DNA of 64,000 nt from Chaetoderma sp. LZ-2023a (taxonomy: Eukaryota; Mollusca; Caudofoveata; Chaetodermatida; Chaetodermatidae), in NCBI GenBank assembly GCA_034401795.1, contig CM067369.1, positions 92,751,120-92,815,119 of the forward strand, written 5' to 3'. Under the pieces are notes generated by a model, which saw nothing but the letters and a program-made list of their open reading frames with translations, was not told where the DNA came from and ran no database searches. The position numbers and the translations under genes are program-made. Numbering within the stretch: the first letter of the stretch is position 1; each line of letters begins with the position of its first letter. Of the stretch, positions 22,654-34,540 are shown one piece after another.

Positions 22654-24960
22654 TTCAGATCATTGTCAGCATTATCACATTTCCTGATGGTTCGAGGTGG
22701 AGGAGATTTGGATGTACTATGCGTTTGGCAAGTAATATTGAGACGACAAGAGACAGGGGTCCTTAGATCTACTGCTGAGAACTTTCTTCAAATGTCCTGT
22801 GCGAAAATAGCTGTCGTTAAATGGCCACTAAGCGTTAGTGTACGTAAGTTTATTTAAATGTTCCTGTCATTGTGTCACATGATTGGATGGTACTTGTGGT
22901 TATGTACACTAGCGGCAGTAGCCTATTGCTTGAAAGAAAATCTGGATAGCGTGTTGCTAAATATCACATGTCAGTTATATAATCTATATTTAATTATTCT
23001 CATGCTCATTGTGGTTTTATATTGATTCAGGGATGGCGTCTTTGAGGGAATCCCACGGGAATTCTGTCGCTAAAAATGAAATCTGCATGGTGTCGCTGTA
23101 ACAATCGTCTAATCTGCTGAGATTTATTATGAAAGTTATAAGTAATGCTGATGGAGTTGCGTTATTAAAAGTTGAAGCGGAGTTCTACACTCGAAAATAG
23201 TGTTAGGTAGTGAAGTCTATCACTGTGCAGGGGTGTAGGAGCGCATTTTGACATGTGGGGATAAATTAGAAGGGGCACAACTTAGGGGGCGCTATGGTGT
23301 GGCTTTGAAGAGCAGAGGCGGTGATATGTTCCCACGCCTATGCTGTGGATTAGCAAGGCAATACATAATCCGTCAGACAATCCGTTAACCTGGATGTTGA
23401 TAGCCAGTCAACCCGTCTAGCAGAAATCCGTACGTCAGTATGCCTGCCTGACCAGTATTCGGTCAGACAATAAATCCCATAGCGACCTTGGGCATTTCCC
23501 ATAATGATGCACAGCGACAGGCAATCAGGTATACATAATAGGTCTATAGCACTAATTGGATTTATAATTGGATTTCTCTTATGTTATGTCACACCTTTAT
23601 CTCAGATAATGGGCCTTGGAGCAAATCAGTCAGTCGCTAAATGCATTGATAGAAGCAGCGGAGGAGGCTAAAAGTCGAAAGATCTTGATAATTAGGGCTT
23701 CTGACAAGCGCATTGTATTTTGAGCAACAAAATGTTATTTTAGTTTTGCTTTCAATGACAGAGTATCCGGTTTTCAATGCAATTTGAAGGATTAGAAATA
23801 AGATGGTAGTATTTTCACTGGCCTCTGTATTCTGACAACCATCTACTATAGGCCCTATAAAACAGTAAAAATAATTTACGCTTAAACCCAGAGGTTGCAC
23901 TACCGTTAAAAGACAAGGATATATACACAATTAGGCATGGCGGCCATTTTGACCTTTTCAAATTGGTCAAGGGTCAGAATCCACACCAACCTGGAACAAA
24001 TCATACATGAATATCGGTATTCATCAACAACGAAGAAAAATATCTCTAACTTTTGAGTTAGGATGAAAATTCATCTTTCACTGACGTGTTATTCGAGCCA
24101 ATGTAATCTCTCCTCTAATGACCACCATCAATACCGTCGTTGACCTGATTCATGTGCGGAAATTGTTTGATCACGGAGCTGAATTCATGTACGGGAAAGA
24201 TGTTTTTGACAGCAAACGAAAATCAGTCGTTTTTAATCAGAACGTGTCCTATATCCAGAGCGCACGCGTGTACCAAATCGATATATGATTACACACCTCC
24301 GAGACCTATTAGTAATACCCACCCGGGTTGAAGTGTGAACCTAATCAGAGAGCTGTCAGTTGGTTGTGGTGTGTGCGGGTGAGGGGTGGTAGAAAAAATG
24401 TTGGTCAGGGTGTTAAACAGCGAGATGCAGCCCGTACCCACGCCTAAACACTAGTGTAGCGAATTCATTACCCCTCAAACGTCTGAGGGAGATATTTCAT
24501 CATAACGTGACATTGAGACAAGCAATTCTTAAATTAGACAGAAGTCAAACGCAGTTAAATCTTTTCATAAATGATGCAGTATGGACCATTATAGTGTAGA
24601 CAGTAACCACTAAAACCCTTCATGTTAATATCATCTAGTTCAGGTGACGTTTCAGTGTCAGATTTGTTGGTGTCATTAGCAGCTGTAGGACGTGGGTTTG
24701 CTGAAGCAGGGGTATCCTCATTGTTTGTAAACGTACTGTCCCGCAACTCTCAGCTGATCTAGCTTTTCTACACTGGATATGCATAATCCATTTCACATCA
24801 ATATGTTGATTACTGTAATTGACACACTCGTCACGCTTAAAGATGACATATTGTTGGCAGATCAATATTCTCGGGTTGTGATTAATTCGCCGTTTTGATA
24901 GCTATGATAAATTCATTGCGCTGTCGGGTATTAAATTCGTTATAGAAGCGGGTTGCACAT
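22654..24960. other. No gene recognised
   Basis: More than 2 kb without a convincing coding region, repeat array or family A/B copy. Open frames are at most 97 codons and have no recognisable motif. Confidence 0.5.
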
Positions 24961-24962
24961 CC

Positions 24963-25035
24963 TTGCTGCAGCAACGACACCCAGTCAAATTAGGTTCAAA
25001 ATATGCAACAGCTTTCCCGTATGGTTGTTTTGAAA
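24963..25035 (-). repeat. Family A fragment
   Basis: GCTGCAGCAACGACACCCAG, TCAAATTAGGTTCAAAATAT, GCAACAGCTTTCCCGTATGG. This is the second hairpin arm and adjacent segment only. Confidence 0.7.
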
Positions 25036-25340
25036 TTGAGATACTTGATTGTCAAAAATGCCGAGTCGGGCGCTATCTGCCATTTTAGAGACAGGCATAT
25101 TATTATAATGAGCATAAAGCTAGCTGCTCAGTAAAGCTAGACACGCTTTTCGCGCGGGGATACCACGCGGTATTGCCCTCGCGTGTGTGAGGGAAATACT
25201 ATATTATCCATCCCTGATCTTAACCAATCAAATAACAGCATTTGGCCATTTCTAAGGGGTAATAATAATAGTCTATATTAATACTCGAACCTTCGCTCCT
25301 TAACCCTCACATTTTTAAAAGAAAGTTTCAATTTTCTCAT
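25036..25340. other. No gene recognised
   Basis: Contains a small GC-rich inverted motif (CGCGGGGATACCACGCGG, 25153-25175). Confidence 0.4.
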
Positions 25341-25475
25341 AGAAAATGTCCATTTGCAGACCAAGAGAAGACTATTTCTGAAAATTTACCACTGTAATGA
25401 CTGCATGGTTCGGCCCAGTCATTGCAGTTGTAAATTTTCAAAAATAGTCTTATTTTGTTCTGCAAATGGACATTT
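25341..25475. mobile_element. Family B palindromic MITE
   Basis: Ends are AAAATGTCCATTTGCAGACC and CTGCAAATGGACATTTCTCC. The arms include AAGAGAAGACTATTTCTGAA. Confidence 0.85.
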
Positions 25476-25807
25476 CTCCAGACTACTAGAGGTGCCGTTT
25501 TTCTCTGATTTGAGAGTTAAAGGGTTAAAATCAGCGTCTGTAGAAACAATATCAGTGGTTTGTATTGTACTATACGCATTGGATCGATGGACCTGGTCGT
25601 ATGAGCGTACGCGCTGTGTGGTTGCTACAGTAGCTAGACAATGTTTACAAGTCAGCGAGTTGCTAATCCACCAAGAACACGATGCAACGTGGTGGCTTTG
25701 TTACGAATCGAGTGGTACATCCTATGGAGAACCGATGGTAATTTATTCGGGAATATAAAATGAGGACAACAATGACGACGATGATGACAACGACGAAGAC
25801 GCCGACG

Positions 25808-25809
25808 AC

Positions 25810-25882
<73 letters not shown>
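25808..25882. repeat. (AAT)n microsatellite
   Basis: About 75 bp. Preceded by imperfect GACAACGACGA units. Confidence 0.98.
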
Positions 25883-25885
<3 letters not shown>

Positions 25886-25887
<2 letters not shown>

Positions 25888-25990
25888 GACGGGATATTGG
25901 TGAACATTTTGGCATTATGTATTTCCAAATGCAAATCTAGATTTATGTCAAGGCCCCAATGACTTTGACCTCAGAAGTCTGAATGTCTTT
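25886..25990 (+). repeat. Dispersed repeat, second copy of the 19613 repeat
   Basis: CTGACGGGATATTGGTGAAC and onward. See 19613-19740. Confidence 0.65.
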
Positions 25991-26570
25991 GTGCTTCTCC
26001 TACTAGCTAAAGTAACTGAACATGCTTAGTTACAATAACTTGGCCAATCCGGAAATAAAGGCAAAATGGGCTAAGCCGAAGAATGTACCGGTAATTGTTA
26101 ATATGTGAATTTTAAACAAGTTAAAAGCTACAATGACCTTGACCATTAACCCCAATGCCATTGTGCTTCATTCCCGGGTTGCAAGGACGCATGTGTCCAT
26201 GTTTAGTCCCAATAAACTACAAAAATATAACAGAAACACGATGAAATATACTTGACATGGGGATATTTATATTTGCTGTATTCTATGCGGAGTGTTTGCT
26301 ATAATGCTTGTAGTTACATTGATTATGTGGATATATATAAAATCATATCCAATGTTACTCTATGACGCATCCGAGACAAGATCGATGACTTCACCGGGTA
26401 ACGCCACGGTGGCTTCAAACGTGGACGCAGCGTCCAAACATTGAGATTTCCACAAAATGGGTATTGACATGTCACGGGCCTTGTCACTACTGCTTGAAGA
26501 CACCTAGCTGAGAGTACGAGTCAAGTCAGTGAAATCTGTAGATTTTGAGACAAGGGGAGGGAGATGGTCT
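25991..26570. other. No gene recognised
   Basis: CAATGACCTTGACC at 26131 recalls the AATGACCTTAACC segments of the preceding repeat. Otherwise nothing. Confidence 0.4.
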
Positions 26571-26700
26571 ATCTCATGTGCTTTTCACCTGTTACCTTGC
26601 TCCTGCATTGAAATCCGTGCGGGAAGATTCCACAAGACCAGTTCTGTGCTATAAATGTAACAGTTACGGACACAAATCAAATCGATGTCCTGGGCACTAA
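26571..26700 (+). pseudogene. ORF1 (gag-like) zinc-knuckle remnant of a non-LTR retrotransposon
   Basis: The frame ending in TAA at 26698-26700 reads YLAPALKSVRED, then VLCYKCNSYGHKSNRCPGH. This contains a canonical CCHC zinc knuckle (C-x2-C-x4-H-x4-C). In Jockey/CR1-type LINEs the RNA-binding ORF1 protein ends in such knuckles, a short distance before ORF2. Here the ORF2 endonuclease starts about 8.2 kb further on because of the (AAT)n and 42-bp arrays. Only the last ~40 codons are recognisable; the upstream part is not open. The direction agrees with the downstream endonuclease/RT. Confidence 0.65.
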
Positions 26701-26790
26701 TGGTTCGGCCAGGAAGGAGTGCAAACACAAACCAGCCACTGCAAAATAAACAGTCGTGACGCTACAATAACTAATTTCTTAGACTCGGGC

Positions 26791-26855
<65 letters not shown>
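26791..26855. repeat. (AAT)n microsatellite
   Basis: About 65 bp, between the ORF1 remnant and the 42-bp array. Confidence 0.98.
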
Positions 26856-26857
<2 letters not shown>

Positions 26858-26924
26858 TCTAGCGTATCGATTCTGTTTACAATGTGTTAATCAGTAACAG
26901 ATTCGATCTGTTAAATAGCAATGC

Positions 26925-29900
26925 TGCTGATGCTGCTACCACTAATCCTACTGCTGATTATGTTGTCACTGATGTCACTACCGCTAATCCTACTGCTGAT
27001 TATGTTGTCACTGATGTCACTACCGCTAATCCTAATGCTGATTATGTTGCCACTGATGCCGCTACCTCTAATCCTACTGCTGATTATNNNNNNNNNNNNN
27101 NNNNNNNNNNNNNNNNNNNNNNNNNNNNNNNNNNNNNNNNNNNNNNNNNNNNNNNNNNNNNNNNNNNNNNNNNNNNNNNNNNNNNNNNNNNNNNNNNNNN
27201 NNNNNNNNNNNNNNNNNNNNNNNNNNNNNNNNNNNNNNNNNNNNNNNNNNNNNNNNNNNNNNNNNNNNNNNNNNNNNNNNNNNNNNNNNNNNNNNNNNNN
27301 NNNNNNNNNNNNNNNNNNNNNNNNNNNNNNNNNNNNNNNNNNNNNNNNNNNNNNNNNNNNNNNNNNNNNNNNNNNNNNNNNNNNNNNNNNNNNNNNNNNN
27401 NNNNNNNNNNNNNNNNNNNNNNNNNNNNNNNNNNNNNNNNNNNNNNNNNNNNNNNNNNNNNNNNNNNNNNNNNNNNNNNNNNNNNNNNNNNNNNNNNNNN
27501 NNNNNNNNNNNNNNNNNNNNNNNNNNNNNNNNNNNNNNNNNNNNNNNNNNNNNNNNNNNNNNNNNNNNNNNNNNNNNNNNNNNNNNNCGCATGACACGTG
27601 TGTTACTGCTGATTATGTTGCCACTGATGTCACTACCTCTAATCCTACTGCTGATTGTGTTGCCACTGATGTCACTACCTCTAATCCTACTGCTGATTAT
27701 GTTGCCACTGATGTCACTACCTCTAATCCTACTGCTGATTGTGTTGCCACTGATGTCACTACCTCTAATCCTACTGCTGATTATGTTGCAACCGATGTCA
27801 CTAGCTCTAATCCGACTGCTGATTATGTTGCCACTGATGCCGCTGCCTCTAATCCTACTGCTGATTATGTTGCCACTGATGTCACTACCTCTAATCCTAC
27901 TGCTGATTATGTCGCCACTGATGTCACTACCTCTAATCCTACTACTGATTATGTTGCAACTGATGTCACTACCTCTAATCCTACTGCTGATTATGTTGCA
28001 ACCGATGTCACTACCTCTAATCCTACTACTGATTATGTTGCCACTGATGTCACTACCTCTAATCCTACTGCTGATTATGTTGCCACTGATGTCACTACCT
28101 CTAATCCTACTGCTGATTATGTTGCAACTGATGTCACTACCTCTAATCCTACTGCTGATTATGTCGCCACTGATGTCACTACCTCTAATCCTACTGCTGA
28201 TTGTGTTGCCACTGATGTCACTACCTCTAATCCTACTGCTGATTATGTTGTCACTGATGTCACTACCTCTAATCCTACTGCTGATTATGTCACCACTGAT
28301 GTCACTACCCCTAATCCTACTGCTGATTATGTCACCACTGATGTCACTACCCCTAATCCTACTGCTGATTATGTTGCAACTGATGTCACTACCTCTAATC
28401 CTACTGCTGATTATGTTGTCACTGATGTCACTACCTCTAATCCTACTGCTGATTATGTTGCCACTGATGTCACTACCTCTAATCCTACTGCTGATTATGT
28501 TGTCACTGATGTCACTACCTCTAATCCTACTACTGATTATGTTGTCACTGATGTCACTACCTCTAATCCTACTGCTGATTATCTCGCCACTGATGTCACT
28601 ACCTCTAATCATACTGCTGATTATGTTGTCACTGATGTCACTACCTCTAATCCTACTGTTGATTATGTTGCCACTGATGTCACTACCTCTAATCCTACTG
28701 CTGATTATGTCACCACTGATGTCACTACCCCTAATCCTACTGCTGATTATGTTGTCACTGATGTCACTACCTCTAATCCTACTGCTGATTATGTTGTCAC
28801 TGATCTCACTACCTCTAATCCTACTGCTGATTATGTTGCCACTGATGTCACTACCTCTAATCCTACTGCTGATTATGTTGTCACTGATGTCACTACATCT
28901 AATCCTACTGCTGATTATGTCGCCACTGATGTCACTACCTCTAATACTACTGCTGATTATGTTGCAACCGATGTCACTACCTCTAATCCTACTGCTGATT
29001 GTGTTGCCACTGATATCACTACCTCTAATCCTACTGCTGATTATGTTGTCACTGATGTCCCTACCTTTAATCCTACTGCTGATTATGTCGCCACTGATGT
29101 CACTACCTCTAATCCTACTGCTGATTATGTTGCCACTGATGTCACTACCTCTAATCCTACTGCTGATTATGTTGCCACTGATATCACTACCTCTAATCCT
29201 ACTGCTGATTATGTTGCCACTGATGTCACTACCTCTAATCCTACTGCTGATTATGTTGCCACTGATGTCACTACCTCTAATCCTACTGCTGATTATGTTG
29301 CCACTGATATCACTACCTCTAATCCTACTGCTGATTATGTTGCCACTGATGTCACTACCTCTAATCCTACTGCTGATAATGTTGCCAATGATGCCGCTAC
29401 CTCTAATCCTACTGCTGATTATGTTGTCACTGATGTCCCTACCTTTAATCCTACTGCTGATTATGTCGCCACTGATGTCACTACCTCTAATCCTACTGCT
29501 GATTATGTTGCCACTGATGTCACTACCTCTAATCCTACTGCTGAATATGTTGTCACTGATGTCACTACCTCTTATCCTACTGCTGATTATGTTGTCACTG
29601 ATGTCACTACCTCTAATCCTACTGCTGATAATGTTGTCACTGATGTCACTACCTCTAATCATACTGCTGATTATGTTGTCACTGATGTCACTACCTCTAA
29701 TCCTACTGCTGATTATGTTGCCACTGATGTCACTACCTCTAATCCTACTGCTGATTATGTTGTCACTGATGTCACTACATCTAATCCTACTGCTGATTAT
29801 GTTGTCACTGATGTCACTACCTCTAATCCTACTGCTGATTGTGTTGCAACCGATGTCACTACCTCTAATCCTACTGCTGATTATGTTGCCACTGATGCCA

Positions 29901-32900
29901 CTACCTCTAATCCTACTGCTGATTATGTTGCAACTGATGTCACTACCTCTAATCCTACTGCTGATTATGTTGTCACTGATGTCACTACCTCTAATCCTAT
30001 TGCTGATTATGTTGTCACTGATGTCACTACCTCTAATCCTACTGCTGATTATGTTGTCACTGGTGTCACTACCTCTAATCCTACTACTGATAATGTTGCA
30101 ACCGATGTCACTACCTCTAATCCTACTGCTGATTATGTTGTCACTGATGTCACTACCTCTAATCCTACTGCTGATTGTGTTGCCACTGATGTCACTACCT
30201 CTAATCGTACTGCTGATAATGTTGCCAATGATGCCGCTACCTCTAATCCTACTGCTGATTGTGTTGCCAATGATGCCGCTACCTCTAATCCTACTGCTGA
30301 TTGTGTTGCCAATGATGTCACTACCTCTAATCCTACTGCTGATTATGTTGCCACTGATGTCACTACCTCTAATCCTACTGCTGATTATGTTGTCACTGAT
30401 GTCACTACCTCTAATCCTACTGCTGATTATGTTGTCACTGATGTCCCTACCTTTAATCCTACTGCTGATTTTGTCGCCACTGATGTCACTACCTCTAATC
30501 CTACTGCTGATTATGTTGCCACTGATGTCACTACCTCTAATCCTACTGCTGATCATGTTGTCACTGATGTCACTACATCTAATCCTACTGCTGATTATGT
30601 TGTCACTGATGTCACTACCTCTAATCCTACTGCTGATTGTGTTGCAACCGATGTCACTACCTCTAATCGTACTGCTGATTATGTTGCCACTGATGCCACT
30701 ACCTCTAATCCTACTGCTGATTATGTTGCAACTGATGTCACTACCTCTAATCCTACTGCTGATTATGTTGTCACTGATGTCACTACCTCTAATCCTATTG
30801 CTGATTATGTTGCCACTGATGTCACTACCTCTAATCGTACTGCTGATTATGTTGTCACTGATGTCACTACCTCTAATCCTACTGCTGATTATGTTGTCAC
30901 TGATGTCACTACCTCTAATCCTACTGCTGATTGTGTTGCCACTGATGTCACTACCTCTAATCGTACTGCTGATAATGTTGCCAATGATGCCGCTACCTCT
31001 AATCCTACTGCTGATTATGTTGCCAATGATGCCGCTACCTCTAATCCTACTGCTGATTGTGTTGCCAATGATGTCACTACCTCTAATCCTACTGCTGATT
31101 ATGTTGCCACTGATGTCACTACCTCTAATCCTACTGCTGATTATGTTGTCACTGATGTCACTACCTCTAATCCTACTGCTGATTATGTTGTCACTGATGT
31201 CCCTACCTTTAATCCTACTGCTGATTTTGTCGCCACTGATGTCACTACCTCTAATCCTACTGCTGATTATGTTGCCACTGATGTCACTACCTCTAATCCT
31301 ACTGCTGATCATGTTGTCACTGATGTCACTACATCTAATCCTACTGCTGATTATGTTGTTACTGATGTCACTACCTCTAATCCTACTGCTGATTGTGTTG
31401 CAACCGATGTCACTACCTCTAATCGTACTGCTGATTATGTTGCCACTGATGCCACTACCTCTAATCCTACTGCTGATTATGTTGCAACTGATGTCACTAC
31501 CTCTAATCCTACTGCTGATTATGTTGTCACTGATGTCACTACCTCTAATCCTACTGCTGATTATGTTGTCACTGATGTCACTACCTCTAATCCCACTACT
31601 GATAATGTTGCAACCGATGTCACTACCTCTAATTCTACTGCTGATTATGTTGTCACTGATGTCACTACCTCTAATCCTACTGCTGATTATGTCGCCACTG
31701 ATGTCACTACCTCTAATCCTACTGCTGATTATGTTGTCACTGATGTCACTACCTCTAGTCCTACTGCTGATTATGTTGTCACTGATGTCACTACCTCTAA
31801 TCCTACTGCTGATTATGTTGCCACTGATGTCACTACCTCTAATCCTACTGCTGGTTATGTTGCCACTGATGTCACTACCTCTAATCCTACTGCTGATTAT
31901 GTTGCCACTGATGTCACTACCTCTAATCCTACAGCTGATTATGTTGCAACTGATGTCACTACCTCTAATCCTACTGCTGATTATGTTGCCACTGATGTCA
32001 CTACCTCTAATCCTACTGCTGATTGTGTTGCCACTGATGTCACTACCTCTAATCCTACTGCTGATTATGTTGCCACTGATGTCACTACCTCTAATCCTAC
32101 TGCTGATTGTGTTGCCACTGATGTCACTACCTCTAATCCTACTGCTGATTATGTTACAACCGATGTCACTAGCTCTAATCCGACTGCTGATTATGTTGCC
32201 ACTGATGCCGCTGCCTCTAATCCTACTGCTGATTATGTTGCCACTGATGTCACTACCTCTAATCCTACTGCTGATTATGTCGCCACTGATGTCACTACCT
32301 CTAATCCTACTACTGATTATGTTGCAACTGATGTCACTACCTCTAATCCTACTGCTGATTATGTTGCAACCGATGTCACTACCTCTAATCCTACTACTGA
32401 TTATGTTGCCACTGATGTCACTACCTCTAATCCTACTGCTGATTATGTTGCCACTGATGTCACTACCTCTAATCCTACTGCTGATTATGTTGCAACTGAT
32501 GTCACTACCTCTAATCCTACTGCTGATTATGTCGCCACTGATGTCACTACCTCTAATCCTACTGCTGATTGTGTTGCCACTGATGTCACTACCTCTAATC
32601 CTACTGCTGATTATGTTGTCACTGATGTCACTACCTCTAATCCTACTGCTGATTATGTCACCACTGATGTCACTACCCCTAATCCTACTGCTGATTATGT
32701 CACCACTGATGTCACTACCCCTAATCCTACTGCTGATTATGTTGCAACTGATGTCACTACCTCTAATCCTACTGCTGATTATGTTGTCACTGATGTCACT
32801 ACCTCTAATCCTACTGCTGATTATGTTGCCACTGATGTCACTACCTCTAATCCTACTGCTGATTATGTTGTCACTGATGTCACTACCTCTAATCCTACTA

Positions 32901-34540
32901 CTGATTATGTTGTCACTGATGTCACTACCTCTAATCATACTGCTGATTATCTCGCCACTGATGTCACTACCTCTAATCATACTGCTGATTATGTTGTCAC
33001 TGATGTCACTACCTCTAATCCTACTGTTGATTATGTTGCCACTGATGTCACTACCTCTAATCCTACTGCTGATTATGTCACCACTGATGTCACTACCCCT
33101 AATCCTACTGCTGATTATGTTGTCACTGATGTCACTACCTCTAATCCTACTGCTGATTATGTTGTCACTGATGTCACTACCTCTAATCCTACTACTGATT
33201 ATGTTGTCACTGATGTCACTACCTCTAATCATACTGCTGATTATCTCGCCACTGATGTCACTACCTCTAATCATACTGCTGATTATGTTGTCACTGATGT
33301 CACTACCTCTAATCCTACTGTTGATTATGTTCCCACTGATGTCACTACCTCTAATCCTACTGCTGATTATGTCACCACTGATGTCACTACCCCTAATCCT
33401 ACTGCTGATTATGTTGTCACTGATGTCACTACCTCTAATCCTACTGCTGATTATGTTGTCACTGATGTCACTACCTCTAATCCTACTGCTGATTATGGTG
33501 TCACTGATCTCACTACCTCTAATCCTACTGCTGATTATGTTGTCACTGATCTCACTACCTCTAATCCTACTGCTGATTATGTTGTCACTGATGTCACTAC
33601 CTCTAATCCTACTGCTGATTATGTTGTCACTGATGTCACTACCTCTAATCCTACTGCTGATTATGTTGTCACTGATGTCACTACCTCTACTCCTACTGCT
33701 GATTATTTTGCCACTGATGTCACTACCTCTAATCTTACTGCTGATTATGTTGCAACTGATGTCACTACCTCTAATCCTACTGCTGATTATGTTGTCACTG
33801 ATGTCACTACCTCTAATCCTACTGCTGATTATGTTGCCACTGATGTCACTACCTCTAATCCTACTGCTGATTGTGTTGCCACTGATGTCACTACCTCTAA
33901 TCCTACTGCTGATTATGTTGTCACTGATGTCATTACCTCTAATCCTACTGCTGATTATGTTGTCACTGATGTCACTACCTCTAATCCTACTGCTGATTAT
34001 GTTGTCACTGATGTCACTACCTCTAATCCTACTGCTGATTATGTTGTCACTGATGTCACTACCTCTAATCCTACTACTGATTATGTTGTCACTGATGTCA
34101 CTACCTCTAATCCTACTACTGATTATGTTGTCACCGATGTCACTACCTCTAATCATACTGCTGATTATGTTGCAACTGATGTCACTACATCTAATCCTAC
34201 TGCTGACTATGTTACCACTGATGTCACTACCTCTTATCCTACTGCTGATTATGTTGCCACTGTTGTCACTACCTCTAATCCTACTGCTGATTATGTTGCC
34301 ACTGATGTCACTACCTCTAATCCTACTACTGATTATGTTGTCACCGATGTCACTACCTCTAATCATACTGCTGATTATGTTGCAACTGAGGTCACTACCT
34401 CTAATTCTACTGCTGACTATGTTACAACTGATTCCGCTGCCTCTAATCCTACTGCTGATTGTGTTGCCACTGATGTCACTACCTCTAATCCTACTGCTGA
34501 CTATGTTGCCACTGATGCCGCTACCTCCAATCCTACCAAT
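26925..34540. repeat. Giant 42-bp minisatellite, open in three frames
   Basis: About 165 units follow the assembly gap and about four precede it. The unit is 14 codons. In one plus frame it reads TADYVATDVTTSNP, in a second LLIMLPLMSLPLIL, and on the minus strand RGSDISGNIISSRI. All three stay free of stops for about 7 kb; the remaining plus frame has TGA in every unit. Units differ mostly at a few positions (A/V, Y/C, T/S/P). Blocks recur at exact multiples of 42 bp. The TADYVATD frame continues past the array into non-repeat codons (NNSCAIPCNTAIASITNV) to a stop at 34642. The other plus frame runs directly into the endonuclease of the retrotransposon and ends at 35549. It probably grew inside the N-terminal part of ORF2, where the Thr/Asn-rich frame would be the coding one and a frameshift near 34630 now separates it from the endonuclease. 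No signal peptide or known fold. Whether it is translated is unknown. Confidence 0.9.
27088..27587. other. Assembly gap of exactly 500 N
   Basis: Round-number gap inside the minisatellite. Array length and reading frame across it are undefined. The first bases after it (CGCATGACACGTGTG) do not fit the unit. Confidence 0.99.

Noticed and set aside
25652-25934. Poly-Tyr and poly-Leu frames
   Set aside because: Translations of (AAT)n on the minus strand.
27074-34366. 2430-codon minus-strand frame of RGSDISGNIIS repeats
   Set aside because: Antisense of the same minisatellite and opposite to the direction of the host retrotransposon.
27591-34540. Membrane-protein-like frame of LPLMSLPLILLLIM repeats
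   Set aside because: Looks like serial transmembrane helices, but it is an alternative frame of the 42-bp minisatellite. I consider the Thr/Asn-rich frame the likelier coding one, if any.
26925-34540. CRISPR-like array
   Set aside because: Units are contiguous 42-mers with no spacers, in a eukaryotic context.
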